Assembly: GCA_016719225.1 (NCBI GenBank)
Contig: JADKAN010000001.1
Coordinates: 496,001 to 560,000 of the forward strand
Direction of reading: 5' to 3'
DNA length: 64,000 nt
Source of the DNA: Flavobacteriales bacterium
Lineage (GTDB): Bacteria; Bacteroidota; Bacteroidia; Flavobacteriales_F; PHOS-HE28
A program made the position numbers and the translations under genes. Of this stretch, positions 8,987 through 16,542 are shown piece by piece. The notes beneath the pieces were generated by a model. It ran no database searches. It worked only from the letters and a program-made list of their open reading frames with translations, and was not told the origin of the DNA. Each line of letters starts with the position of its first letter. Position 1 is the first letter of the stretch.

Positions 8987-9496
8987 TCAGAACATCTCTT
9001 TCGCCAGTGCGCCTTCGTGCTCCAGCAACCACTTTTTGCGCCACAGCCCTCCGGCATAGCCCATCAACAGTCCATTCGAACCCACCACGCGATGGCATGG
9101 CACCAGGATCAGCAGCGGGTTCACAGCACAGGCGGAACCTGTGGACCGAGCAGCCCCTCCAATGTCTTTCGCGAGGTCCGCGTACGTGGCCAGGACGCCG
9201 TAATGTATCAGGCCAAGACGGGACCACACTTTACGCCGGTACGGGGAACCGACCTGATACAAAGGGAGGTCGAACTTCTTCCGCCGCCCGGCGAAATAGC
9301 CCTGTAACTGTTTCACGGCCTCTATAAGCACTTTGGGAGCGCGTGCATGCCTTCCACGTCCCGGATTGTTGAAGGAAACGCGCGTGATGGCCTCACCGTC
9401 CGATTCCACCCACAGCTTGCCGATGGGCGTTTCCAAGGCCGCCACGTACTGCGGACCGAAAAGTTCCGGCTCTTTGTGGTTGCGCAAGGTGCCCAT
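8987..9496 (-). CDS. ogt: methylated-DNA-protein-cysteine methyltransferase
   Basis: A 169-residue suicide repair protein that transfers the alkyl group from O6-alkylguanine to its own cysteine. The signature NPLLILVPCHRVVGSNG is present, with acceptor Cys134, and the preceding AVNP helix of the DNA-binding domain is intact. The N-terminal beta domain is short, as in Ogt rather than the regulatory Ada protein, and no AraC domain is attached. It is convergent with the PaaI-like gene (about 13 bp apart) and divergent from the DUF2461 gene. Confidence 0.93.
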   Translation of the reverse strand: MGTLRNHKEPELFGPQYVAALETPIGKLWVESDGEAITRVSFNNPGRGRHARAPKVLIEAVKQLQGYFAGRRKKFDLPLYQVGSPYRRKVWSRLGLIHYGVLATYADLAKDIGGAARSTGSACAVNPLLILVPCHRVVGSNGLLMGYAGGLWRKKWLLEHEGALAKEMF

Positions 9497-9530
9497 TGTT
9501 CAAGGGTATCTTCGGCCAAATTACGAACGT

Positions 9531-10187
9531 ATGGCGTGGTTCAGCACGGATTTCAATCGCTTCTTCAAGGAACTGGCGGCCAACAACAACAAGGAGTGGT
9601 TCGATGCCAACCGCGAGCGTTATTTCCGCAGTGTGAAAGAACCTTTCGAGGCGTTCACAGGTGAGGTGATCCAGCGCGTTGCCAAGCTGGACCCCAGGAT
9701 CAAGATCACCGCGAAAGAGGCGATCTTCCGCATCAACCGCGATGTGCGCTTCAGCAAGGACAAGGCGCCATACAAGCTGAACCGATCGGCCCTGATCGCC
9801 GTGGGAGGGCGGAAGGACATGCAGTCGCCCGGCATTTACTACGAGCTGGGGCCGGAAGCCGTGCACATCTACGGCGGTGCTTACATGCCCGCCAAAGAAC
9901 TCCTGCAGCAGATCCGCATGCGTATCGCGAAGAACCCGGCCAAATTCAAGGCCTTGTGCGCCGATAAAGCATTCGTGAAGCACTTCGGCACCATACAAGG
10001 TGAGCGGAACAAGGTGCTGCCGCCGGAACTCAAAGCCGCCGCCGTGAAAGAGCCGTTGCTCTATAACAAACAGTTCTACTTCGCAGCTGAACTTCCTCCC
10101 AAAGCGGTAGTGGACCCGAAGTTGCCCGAGGTCTTTATGGTCCATTACAAGGCCATGGCCGATATGAGCAAATTCTTATTGGGATAG
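9531..10187 (+). CDS. DUF2461 domain protein
   Basis: A 218-residue protein of the DUF2461 (TIGR02453) family, conserved in many bacteria and without known activity. The family signature is plain: FNRFFKELAANNNKEWFDAN at the start, then RINRDVRFSKDKAPYK and GIYYELGPE. A frame runs upstream to 9333 but that part lies inside the opposing ogt gene; the ATG at 9531 gives the standard N-terminus and TATCTTCG, a -7-like element, lies at 9507-9514. No partner gene is evident. Confidence 0.88.
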   Translation: MAWFSTDFNRFFKELAANNNKEWFDANRERYFRSVKEPFEAFTGEVIQRVAKLDPRIKITAKEAIFRINRDVRFSKDKAPYKLNRSALIAVGGRKDMQSPGIYYELGPEAVHIYGGAYMPAKELLQQIRMRIAKNPAKFKALCADKAFVKHFGTIQGERNKVLPPELKAAAVKEPLLYNKQFYFAAELPPKAVVDPKLPEVFMVHYKAMADMSKFLLG

Positions 10188-10195
10188 TGAAGGGG

Positions 10196-10657
10196 TCATG
10201 CCACAGAAAGCAGGCGTACAGTGCGGCCGTTGAACTTCCCACTACCCGCCGGGGCGATGCCTTTCAAGAATTCAACGATCGGCGCTTGCATGGAAATGGC
10301 CATCACAGTAGTGCCCTCCACCTCCAATTTTCCGGCAGCGGTGCTGATGTAATACGTGCCTTGGTCGGTGGTTACCAACGCGCCGGGTTTGATCACCGTG
10401 CATCGCTGCAATGGATCCAAACGGATCACGGTATGGTGCATCTCTAATAAATTACCCAGTGCCACGGCCTGCTTTTCCATTTCCAATTGCGCCATTGCAC
10501 GGGCTGTTTCATGCTTATCGCCTGCGCTGCTTTTGGTATCGGCGGTGCCGGCCTCGCGAGCTTGCTCCATACCCGCTTGGGCCTGGCCGATACGCTCTTG
10601 CAAAGCGCTAACGCACGCGGCGTGCACTGCCTGCTTTGCGCTGGATCGATCTTTCAT
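10196..10657 (-). CDS. GreA/GreB-like protein
   Basis: A 153-residue protein with an N-terminal helical coiled-coil-like part (about 1-75, including GDKHETARAMAQLEMEKQAV) and a small C-terminal beta domain ending GKFNGRTVRLLSV, the layout of Gre transcript-cleavage factors. Homologues in Bacteroidota are often mislabelled 3-oxoacyl-ACP synthase, but there is no ketosynthase domain or active-site cysteine. The acidic tip residues that define true Gre activity cannot be judged confidently by eye. It is 7 bp downstream of the retropepsin-like gene, same strand, so probably co-transcribed. A role at RNA polymerase is inference. Confidence 0.7.
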   Translation of the reverse strand: MKDRSSAKQAVHAACVSALQERIGQAQAGMEQAREAGTADTKSSAGDKHETARAMAQLEMEKQAVALGNLLEMHHTVIRLDPLQRCTVIKPGALVTTDQGTYYISTAAGKLEVEGTTVMAISMQAPIVEFLKGIAPAGSGKFNGRTVRLLSVA

Positions 10658-10664
10658 TCCGCGA

Positions 10665-11081
10665 TCAACCTAGGATGTTCTTCCGCGCTACGTCCACAAC
10701 GAAACGCCCTTGAAGGAACTTACGTCCCAACAACACTTGGTACTTCATGTCGCTACGGTCGAAAAGGGTGAATTGGGTCCTCACCTCATGCGTATTGAGC
10801 TTTACCGTGGTGGTGATCAAATAACGCTCGGTACGTTGTCCAGTACTGCTTTTTATGATCACAAGGCGGAATTCATGGAAGACCACCTTGGTGCGCTTGC
10901 GGCCCATGGAGAAAGTGACCACCAGTTCCTGCTTGCCGTCGACAATACGCAAGTCCAGTTTCTGATAGTGCAACGCACTGCGGAAGGCACCCGTGTCCAG
11001 TTTGGCATGCACCCGCGCAACACCCAGCTTGGGCAAGGCGATGTATTCCAACCGACCGATGGTGACCTTGGCTTTTGCCAT
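10665..11081 (-). CDS. RimK-associated retropepsin-like protein (COG4067 type)
   Basis: A 138-residue protein of the family often labelled putative ATP-dependent zinc protease but better described as a retropepsin-like aspartic peptidase. VHAKLDTGAFRSALH carries the Asp-Thr-Gly active-site motif and YQVLLGRKFL the second conserved block. These proteins are commonly found next to RimK-like ligases; here the ligase operon is about 6 kb away on the same strand, so a functional link is possible but not shown. A CACCTTCG element four bases before the ATG suggests a near-leaderless start. No signal peptide: cytosolic. Confidence 0.85.
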   Translation of the reverse strand: MAKAKVTIGRLEYIALPKLGVARVHAKLDTGAFRSALHYQKLDLRIVDGKQELVVTFSMGRKRTKVVFHEFRLVIIKSSTGQRTERYLITTTVKLNTHEVRTQFTLFDRSDMKYQVLLGRKFLQGRFVVDVARKNILG

Positions 11082-11241
11082 GTCGCGAAGGTGCGCAGAA
11101 CGGATACAACCCGGTCAGCGCCGGGCAGCGTTGTTTCACGCATGCGGTGTTGAAACACCTATGCTAAATGCGGGCAGCAGTCCCTGAACTCTGTGTCTCC
11201 TTCAGAGCGCACTGTGAGGGAGTGTGCCTCATAAAACCCAT

Positions 11242-11276
11242 CGTGTTCTCCGTGCCTCTGTGCCTCCGTGGTGAAA
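11242..11276. repeat. CTCCGTGCCTC-type intergenic repeat, copy 1
   Basis: The stretch contains TTCTCCGTGCCTCTGTGCC followed by TCCGTGGTGAA. The reverse complement of 39901-39932 gives the same spaced TTCTCCG-GCCTC pattern with pyrimidine swaps, so these are two copies of one dispersed intergenic sequence. Function unknown. Confidence 0.5.
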
Positions 11277-11294
11277 GACACCTATGCCTCCGGC

Positions 11295-11642
11295 TCACAA
11301 GTGCATGAACTCCTTCTTCGCCAGCAACTGCTCCTTGGTCTCACGGTGGTCGGGGTCGTCAACGCAACAGTCCACGGGGCATACGGCGGCGCATTGCGGC
11401 TCGTCATGGAAGCCCGTGCATTCGGTGCATTTGTCCGGCACGATAAAGTACACATCCATGGCCACCGGCGCATTGTTGGCATCGGCATCGTAGCTGTTGC
11501 CTGTTGGCAGCGTCTGCTGCCCGTGAAGATTCGTGCCGTCGCTGAGCTTCCACTCGGCACCCCCCTCGTATATGGCGTTGTTCGGGCATTCCGGCTCGCA
11601 AGCTCCGCAATTGATACACTCCTCTGTGATGATGATGGCCAT
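11295..11642 (-). CDS. 4Fe-4S dicluster ferredoxin
   Basis: A 115-residue soluble electron carrier with two [4Fe-4S] clusters. The first motif is ECINCGACEPECP (CxxCxxCxxxCP); the second set is CTECTGFHDEPQ followed by CAAVCPVDCC, with the longer spacing seen in the YfhL/Chromatium-type ferredoxins. A longer frame begins at 11684, but the start at 11642 places the usual MAIIITEEC at the N-terminus. It is divergent from the LuxC-like acyl-CoA reductase gene, an arrangement I recognise as recurrent in Bacteroidota, which suggests a shared redox role; that link is inference. Confidence 0.93.
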   Translation of the reverse strand: MAIIITEECINCGACEPECPNNAIYEGGAEWKLSDGTNLHGQQTLPTGNSYDADANNAPVAMDVYFIVPDKCTECTGFHDEPQCAAVCPVDCCVDDPDHRETKEQLLAKKEFMHL

Positions 11643-11759
11643 GTCCGTTCCGGTAAATTCGCGCCCTCGCAGCAACAGGCACACATCTTTGTGGCCGAAT
11701 GGCGGAAGCGCTACAAAAGTAAAGATCCCGTGGGCAACACCGGTACAACGAGCACCTCA

Positions 11760-12830
11760 ATGGACCTGCAACAGCGGTTGGCCACCTTCATCCAACTGGG
11801 ATCCACCTTGTCGATCTTTGGTGCGAAAGCCCAATGGCCGGGCCATTCCTGCGGCCTTACCGAGCAGGAATTCGATGCATTCGAGCATGCGGTCCAACAA
11901 GCCCGTAGCTACAACGGCTGGTTCACGGAGGCGAACGTGCGCTTTGCGGCCAGTGGTATTGCGCACCTTTTGGAACCCGGGGCCATGGAGCAATGGCTGT
12001 CGCGCTATCCTGCGTTGAACGTGGCGAGGACACCGCGCAAGGTCGGCGTCATCATGGCCGGTAATATTCCTTTCGTCGGTTTCCACGACCTGCTCTGTGT
12101 GCTTTTAGCGGGGCACCATGCCGTGGTGAAAACTTCCAGCGAGGATGCCGGCTTGACCGTGGCGCTGCTCAAGATCTTGTCGTGCATCGCACCGGAAATG
12201 TCCAATTCAGTGCGCGTTACGAACGGAAAGATCGGTGAGATCGATGCCGTGATCGCTACGGGAAGCGACAACACTGCGCGCTATTTCGAGCACTACTTCG
12301 GTCGCATTCCGCGTATTGTGCGCAAAAATCGCACAAGCGTGGCGGTCTTGGACGGTTCGGAAACGGACCTGGAATTGGCCGCGTTTGGGGAGGATGTCTT
12401 CAGGTATTTCGGACTCGGCTGCCGCAACGTGGGCAAGGTCTTTATTCCGCAGCACTTCGACCTGGACCGGCTCTTCGGTGCGTTCTTTCCGTGGAAGGAC
12501 ATTGTCAACCACAATAAGTACGCGAACAACTACGACTACAACAAGGCCGTGTGGCTTTTGGACCGCGCACCCATTATTGAGAACGGGTTCCTCATTCTCA
12601 AAGAAGAGCCAGCCCTCAACAGCCCGGTGGCTGCGCTGTACTATGAGCGCTATGCGGATGCTTCAGCGCTAAAGGGCCGATTAGACGAACTGGATAGCAA
12701 ACTCCAATGTGTCGTGGGCCATGACCGGATACCGTTCGGTTCAGGCCAATTCCCGGGTCCCGGTGATTACGCGGACAACGTGGACACGCTGGAATTCCTG
12801 CTGGCACTGGATCAGGGCGTGTACTCGTAG
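11760..12830 (+). CDS. LuxC-like acyl-CoA reductase
   Basis: A 356-residue member of the LuxC acyl-CoA reductase family in the aldehyde-dehydrogenase superfamily, which reduces acyl-CoA (or acyl-enzyme) to aldehyde with NAD(P)H. VGVIMAGNIPFVGFHD is the nucleotide-binding loop and FGLGCRNVGKVFIP contains the conserved Cys221. No luxD, luxE or luciferase genes are nearby, so bioluminescence is not implied. The long upstream frame back to 11268 lies within the opposing ferredoxin gene. Its last 19 bases overlap the end of the convergent lipoprotein gene. Physiological substrate unknown. Confidence 0.88.
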   Translation: MDLQQRLATFIQLGSTLSIFGAKAQWPGHSCGLTEQEFDAFEHAVQQARSYNGWFTEANVRFAASGIAHLLEPGAMEQWLSRYPALNVARTPRKVGVIMAGNIPFVGFHDLLCVLLAGHHAVVKTSSEDAGLTVALLKILSCIAPEMSNSVRVTNGKIGEIDAVIATGSDNTARYFEHYFGRIPRIVRKNRTSVAVLDGSETDLELAAFGEDVFRYFGLGCRNVGKVFIPQHFDLDRLFGAFFPWKDIVNHNKYANNYDYNKAVWLLDRAPIIENGFLILKEEPALNSPVAALYYERYADASALKGRLDELDSKLQCVVGHDRIPFGSGQFPGPGDYADNVDTLEFLLALDQGVYS

Positions 12831-14296
12831 CATCCGAGATCGGGCTGTCCGTCCGCACCTCGCGTATTCTGGTCGAGATCGAACACGGCTATCCCGGATG
12901 CATCAAATGCTTTGTCACGCGCATACGCCGTGCTCGAAAGATGAAAGTTCCCTGCGCCTGCGTCCAAAAATCCCGGCTCTTGGTTCCGATAAATGCTGGC
13001 CTGGTCAAAGTGGTTCCCGTCCGCGGTGGACTGATCCGTGCGGAAGAGGAAATTCTTGAAGATATAATCCGGCGATAGTTGGTTGTCGAAAGACAATTGG
13101 AATTCGTTTCCGTTGTTGCCGTAAATGATGCCGTTGCGGAAGCTGCTGGTTTCCACATCGCGCGTTTGTGTGGCACCGTAGAGGTCCGTGAACGTGTTCG
13201 TGAATATGAACGCCGGTTCCTGCCGTAAATCATAGCTCCAGTAGTTGGCTATGGTACTGTAGTTGAAATCGTATTTCCCACCGCCGGTGAGCGCAACGCA
13301 ATATTGCCCGCAATCCGCCACCAGCAAATTGGTGCTTTGGATCCGGTAGTTCTCCGAGAGGATACCTGCCGCGGAGCAATTGCGGATACTCACATTGTTC
13401 AGGACCAGCGTATTGGCGCTTGTGGGTTGGCCCGGAGTACCGATCCAGCTTTGCGGCTGTATCCCCACCAATGCATTTTTGATGTCCACGTGGTTGAACG
13501 TGTTGTCGGTGGGGCCATCGTTGATCCATATCCGGTCCCATTGGCCGGGCAGGTCCGCGTATGTGCTTTCGAGCCGGTCACCTTGGAAGGTGATATGCTC
13601 GTCGTAGGTGCCGTTCGCTTGGATATTGCCGCCGCGATAAACCCACAGTCCTCCACCGCCATGGAAGTAGACCTTAACGCCAGGGTCGATGATCAACGTG
13701 CAGCAACTGTCCACCACCGCGTAGCCATTGATCACGTAGGGTAGGTCATTCGTCCAATGCACTGTTTCGCAGATCTGGTTGCCGTTGCCATCGTAACCGC
13801 CGGCGATATAGCTGAACGGCGGAAAACCTTGGACCACCGTGTTAGGCCTATAGAAGTGCGCGTTCTGGCCCCAAGCCTGCAGCGTGACTTGCTGCTGGTT
13901 ACCGTTGGTGTTGAAACGGATGTGGTCTTCCAGAATGAAAGGCGTGTTGGAACTGCCGGGGCCCAACGTGGCTTCGACAAAGACGAAGAAGCTGTCACCA
14001 CCGGCTATCTCCACGTCGCTGAAGCTGAGGCCTGAGCTGCCATCAACATTGATGCGGAAGGGGGAAGGGCTGCCGCCCTCCAGATCGATGTTCACACGCA
14101 CACCCTCACTAGCTGGATTGTGAGCAGTGAAGCGCTTCGTAACCGTGCCCACCGTGGTGAAAACGGTATCGAAGTAAACCGTGTCCTCAGTGAAGATGAG
14201 CTGTGCAGAAGAGTTGTCCGTGAACAACTGGTCCTTGCGACATCCGGAGGCTAGAACAGACAAGAGAAAGGGGAGGAGAAGGTGTTGTGTTTTCAA
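12812..14296 (-). CDS. lipoprotein with right-handed beta-helix
   Basis: A roughly 494-residue surface or periplasmic lipoprotein. After LLLPFLLSVLASGC (lipobox Cys) comes a domain of beta strands and then short repeats such as LVLNNVSIRNCSA and NYRIQSTNLLVADCG, typical of parallel beta-helix proteins. The C-terminus (RGADGQPDLGCYEY) is the tail often seen on Bacteroidota pectate-lyase-like or choice-of-anchor proteins. I place the start at a TTG (14296) because it sits directly before the signal peptide and six bases after CATCTTTG; the nearest upstream ATG (14347) would leave an odd 17-residue leader. No catalytic residues can be assigned. Confidence 0.72.
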   Translation of the reverse strand: MKTQHLLLPFLLSVLASGCRKDQLFTDNSSAQLIFTEDTVYFDTVFTTVGTVTKRFTAHNPASEGVRVNIDLEGGSPSPFRINVDGSSGLSFSDVEIAGGDSFFVFVEATLGPGSSNTPFILEDHIRFNTNGNQQQVTLQAWGQNAHFYRPNTVVQGFPPFSYIAGGYDGNGNQICETVHWTNDLPYVINGYAVVDSCCTLIIDPGVKVYFHGGGGLWVYRGGNIQANGTYDEHITFQGDRLESTYADLPGQWDRIWINDGPTDNTFNHVDIKNALVGIQPQSWIGTPGQPTSANTLVLNNVSIRNCSAAGILSENYRIQSTNLLVADCGQYCVALTGGGKYDFNYSTIANYWSYDLRQEPAFIFTNTFTDLYGATQTRDVETSSFRNGIIYGNNGNEFQLSFDNQLSPDYIFKNFLFRTDQSTADGNHFDQASIYRNQEPGFLDAGAGNFHLSSTAYARDKAFDASGIAVFDLDQNTRGADGQPDLGCYEYTP

Positions 14297-14410
14297 GGCG
14301 TGCAAAGATGGGGCAGCGCTTGAATACGTGGAAACGCCGGAGATCATTGCCTGCGCATCGCGAATGGTGTGAGCTGTGATAACGGTCGGCCCCTACTTTC
14401 CCGGGTCAAG

Positions 14411-14441
14411 TTTGTCGATTCCCCGAAACGGCTTACATTTG
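14411..14441 (+). promoter_or_regulatory. promoter of rpmE2
   Basis: TTTG (14411-14414) and TACATTTG (14434-14441) are separated by 19 bases, an exact match to the Bacteroidota primary-sigma promoter, about 50 bases before the L31 start. Confidence 0.8.
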
Positions 14442-14494
14442 CGCCCGCTTTCGCCGGAAAGGACCGGCGAACGAATACGAAAGACATCAGCGCC

Positions 14495-14827
14495 ATGAAA
14501 GCAGGCATCCATCCCGAGAACTACCGCATCGTGATCTTCAAGGACATGAGCAACGACACCATGTTCCTTGGCAAGAGCTGCGCGATCACGAAGGACTCCA
14601 TGAAGTGGGAGGACGGCAAGGATTACCCCTTGGTGAAGCTCGACATAAGCAACACGTCGCACCCCTTCTACACGGGTAAGATGATGCTGATCGACACTGC
14701 GGGCCGCGTGGACAAGTTCAAGAAGCGCTTCGCCAAGCACACAGGCATCAAGACCGCTGCACCTGCCGCGCACGAAGCTGCCACGGAAGCTTCACCAGAA
14801 GCTGCCCCGGAAGCCGCTGCAGAGTAA
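14495..14827 (+). CDS. rpmE2: 50S ribosomal protein L31 type B
   Basis: A 110-residue type B L31. The core MKAGIHPENYRIVIFKDMS, then DISNTSHPFYTGK and DTAGRVDKFKKRF is unmistakable. Only one cysteine is present, so the zinc-binding CxxC of type A L31 is missing, as expected for type B. The C-terminal tail is an extended Ala/Glu/Pro-rich stretch of about 28 residues. The frame opens at 14369 but the ATG at 14495 gives the canonical N-terminus. A consensus promoter lies upstream and a strong intrinsic terminator directly downstream, so the gene is a single unit. Confidence 0.95.
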   Translation: MKAGIHPENYRIVIFKDMSNDTMFLGKSCAITKDSMKWEDGKDYPLVKLDISNTSHPFYTGKMMLIDTAGRVDKFKKRFAKHTGIKTAAPAAHEAATEASPEAAPEAAAE

Positions 14828-14847
14828 CCCTATCGCTTTTTAATCTT

Positions 14848-14883
14848 GAAAAGCCCCTGGCCGGAAAGGTCAGGGGCTTTTTC
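14848..14883 (+). terminator. intrinsic terminator after rpmE2
   Basis: GAAAAGCCCCTG pairs with CAGGGGCTTTTTC around an 11-base loop and ends in a T run, 20 bases after the L31 stop. Confidence 0.9.
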
Positions 14884-14895
14884 ATTCAGAACCCA

Positions 14896-14903
14896 TACAT
14901 TCG
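14896..14903 (+). promoter_or_regulatory. -7 element (TACATTCG) of zinc-ribbon gene
   Basis: TACATTCG lies four bases before the ATG at 14908, so the mRNA would be essentially leaderless. One mismatch to TAnnTTTG. Confidence 0.5.
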
Positions 14904-14907
14904 ATCA

Positions 14908-15303
14908 ATGCTTGCCCATCACGCAACGGGGAAAAAGGTGTGTTTAGAATGTGGGGATGCCCTGCACGGGCGCACGGACAAGAAGTTCTGCACCGACGCT
15001 TGCCGGAACCTGTTCCACTACCGTACGAATAATGCACCGATCAATTACGTGCGCAATGTGGTGAACACGCTTAAGAGGAACCGAAGGATCCTGAGTGAAT
15101 TGAATCCGAGTGGAAAGATGAAGGTCCACCGGGACAAATTGGTGGAACGCGGTTATAATTTCATGTTCCACACCAACACTTACCGCACTAAGGTGGGCAA
15201 TGTCTATGTGTTCTGTTTCGAACACGGTTATTTGGAACTGGATGGCGACTGGTACGCCTTGGTCCGCCGGGACGAATACTTGGAAAGGGCCGGCGATAGC
15301 TGA
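14908..15303 (+). CDS. small zinc-ribbon protein of unknown function
   Basis: A 131-residue protein with an N-terminal four-cysteine zinc-ribbon (CLECGDALHGRTDKKFC then CRN; Cys residues in CxxC and CxxxC spacing) followed by a basic helical segment (RNVVNTLKRNRRIL) and a mixed alpha/beta end. The second half has an aromatic-rich block (GYNFMFHTN, VFCFEHGYLELDGDWY). Similar proteins occur across Bacteroidota as uncharacterised conserved proteins; the basic stretch suggests nucleic-acid contact, which is inference. It has its own -7-like box and follows the L31 terminator. Confidence 0.75.
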   Translation: MLAHHATGKKVCLECGDALHGRTDKKFCTDACRNLFHYRTNNAPINYVRNVVNTLKRNRRILSELNPSGKMKVHRDKLVERGYNFMFHTNTYRTKVGNVYVFCFEHGYLELDGDWYALVRRDEYLERAGDS

Positions 15304-15310
15304 GCCGCTA

Positions 15311-15436
15311 TCAGCAGCTGGCCCACAAGATCAGCACCACCATGGCCAGCACCATCAAGGTGAGTACTACCGGACCACCGATCTCATTCTGTTCTGCTTC
15401 TTCGGGAAAGTGGCCGTGTTGCTCGTGGCTGGACAT
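15311..15436 (-). CDS. small single-pass membrane protein
   Basis: A 41-residue candidate: a hydrophilic His/Glu-rich N-terminus (SSHEQHGHFPEEAEQNE) followed by one membrane segment (VVLTLMVLAMVVLILW) and a terminal Cys. The acidic head plus single helix is a coherent protein design rather than a shadow frame, and it sits in an otherwise empty gap convergent with the zinc-ribbon gene. No family recognised. A longer frame starts at 15499 but adds an unlikely leader. Confidence 0.45.
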   Translation of the reverse strand: MSSHEQHGHFPEEAEQNEIGGPVVLTLMVLAMVVLILWASC

Positions 15437-15499
15437 GATGCGCGGTAGTTTGATGGCGCGAATATAACCGTAGCCGTGGATGCTGGAAAACGTCAGCAC

Positions 15500-15700
15500 T
15501 CAGTTCAGGCTGAAGGCGGGTGCACGGAGGACCATGCGGGCGATCACAGAGCTTTCATTCCTGCGCATCCTATGCAACATGGCGATCACTTGGCGGTCCA
15601 GTTCGGAGTCACTTAACCTACCCAGGTCGTTGTACACGGCCAAGCTGCTGCGACTCTTCAGGATCAATGCTATTTTGTACGAGCGTGACATTGGGTTCAT
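15500..15700 (-). CDS. small hypothetical protein
   Basis: A 66-residue candidate (start MNPMSRSYKIAL). It is basic, mostly helical, with a plausible amphipathic pattern (SDSELDRQVIAMLHRMRR). I do not recognise a family. Support is limited to length and composition; the upstream extension to 15763 runs toward the tRNA-Pro promoter and is less likely. Confidence 0.35.
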   Translation of the reverse strand: MNPMSRSYKIALILKSRSSLAVYNDLGRLSDSELDRQVIAMLHRMRRNESSVIARMVLRAPAFSLN

Positions 15701-15782
15701 TAGATAGACGTGGTCACCACCCAAAGGGATGCCTGCCGGGCGAAAACAACGAGCAACGGGCATTGCCGGACAAGTATCGGCA

Positions 15783-15817
15783 TTGGCACATGCCCTGGAC
15801 GGGTGGGATTATATTTG
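15783..15817 (+). promoter_or_regulatory. promoter of tRNA-Pro
   Basis: An exact TATATTTG (15810-15817) lies 18 bases before the mature tRNA start; a TTG at 15783-15785 is 24 bases upstream, slightly wide for the -33 element. Confidence 0.65.
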
Positions 15818-15835
15818 AGCCCAGTTTTGAAGCTA

Positions 15836-15913
15836 CGGGGTGTAGCTCAGCCCGGTTAGAGTGCTACGTTCGGGACGTAGAGGCCGGAGGTTCGAATCCT
15901 CTCACCCCGACCA
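15836..15913 (+). tRNA. tRNA-Pro (anticodon CGG)
   Basis: Complete cloverleaf: acceptor CGGGGTG pairs with CACCCCG, the anticodon stem CTACG/CGTAG encloses loop TTCGGGA (anticodon CGG at 15871-15873), and the T arm GGAGG-TTCGAAT-CCTCT is intact. The C1-G72 pair is typical of bacterial tRNA-Pro. The 3' CCA is encoded. It reads the CCG codon, in keeping with a GC-rich genome. Confidence 0.97.
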
Positions 15914-15940
15914 GAAGTAGAGCCCTTACGACGAAGTCGT

Positions 15941-16026
15941 GGGGGCTTTTTCATGGGCCCCAAGCCAAGCGCAGCTTGAGCGAAGGGGCGCACGAAAAAG
16001 CCCCCGGTTAGCGCAGTGAACGGGGG
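15941..16026. terminator. overlapping hairpins downstream of tRNA-Pro
   Basis: GGGGGCTTTTTC (15941-15952) pairs perfectly with GAAAAAGCCCCC (15994-16005), a 12-bp stem usable as a terminator from either side. CCCCCG (16001-16006) can instead pair with CGGGGG (16021-16026), so the two stems share bases and exclude each other. The long loop holds a GCCCC/GGGGC inner stem. Confidence 0.6.
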
Positions 16027-16117
16027 CGGTTACTTATGAAGCTCCCCTAGTGGAGGATAGCCCGTCCCGGGTAATCCTAGCAAGCCGATCGCAGCTTGAC
16101 CGAAGAGGCAGCGAACG
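15961..16117. repeat. two diverged copies of a GCAGCTTGA repeat
   Basis: 15961-15997 (CAAGCC-3-CGCAGCTTGAGCGAAG) and 16080-16117 (CAAGCC-3-CGCAGCTTGACCGAAG) are clearly related intergenic units about 119 bases apart, between the two tRNA genes. The rest of 15914-16226 shows no convincing gene. Confidence 0.6.
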
Positions 16118-16226
16118 GAGGACTTACGTCTGCGGTCAGACCACGTACGATTGCCACTTTAGAGCGAAACTCGCAGAGTGCACTGCCTCATTTCAACCTC
16201 ACCGGACGCGAAGACGAACTCCGTGC

Positions 16227-16234
16227 TAATTTCG
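16227..16234 (+). promoter_or_regulatory. -7 element (TAATTTCG) of tRNA-Gly
   Basis: TAATTTCG, one mismatch to TAnnTTTG, ends seven bases before the mature tRNA-Gly 5' end, so the primary transcript may need little 5' trimming. Confidence 0.5.
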
Positions 16235-16241
16235 CCGCCAT

Positions 16242-16314
16242 GCGGGAGTAGCTCAGTTGGTAGAGCATCAGCTTCCCAAGCTGAGGGTCGCGGGTCCGAA
16301 TCCCGTTTCCCGCT
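16242..16314 (+). tRNA. tRNA-Gly (anticodon CCC)
   Basis: Acceptor GCGGGAG pairs with TTCCCGC, the anticodon stem TCAGC/GCTGA encloses TTCCCAA (anticodon CCC), and GGTCCGAATCCC forms the T arm. Discriminator is T, as in bacterial tRNA-Gly. CCA is not encoded (CA follows), unlike the neighbouring tRNA-Pro. Decodes GGG. Confidence 0.96.
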
Positions 16315-16542
16315 CATTTGGAAAAGGCGGCCGAGTGGTCGCCTTTTCCATGAAGGAGCCCCAAGGCACTGGCTTTGCGCGTATTGGGTCGCAACTTATC
16401 GACCGTGCACCATGGAAAGAAACCCATGAACCAGGGGTACAGGGGTACCCGATACCCTGCTTACATTCGCGCCCAAGTCGATCCATCATCGACATTGAAA
16501 GCCATAACGGCTCCGCCACGCAACAACCAAAAACAGAAAACC

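Noticed and set aside
11760..12830. Luminescence operon
   Set aside because: LuxC-like reductase alone; no luxA, luxB, luxD or luxE nearby.
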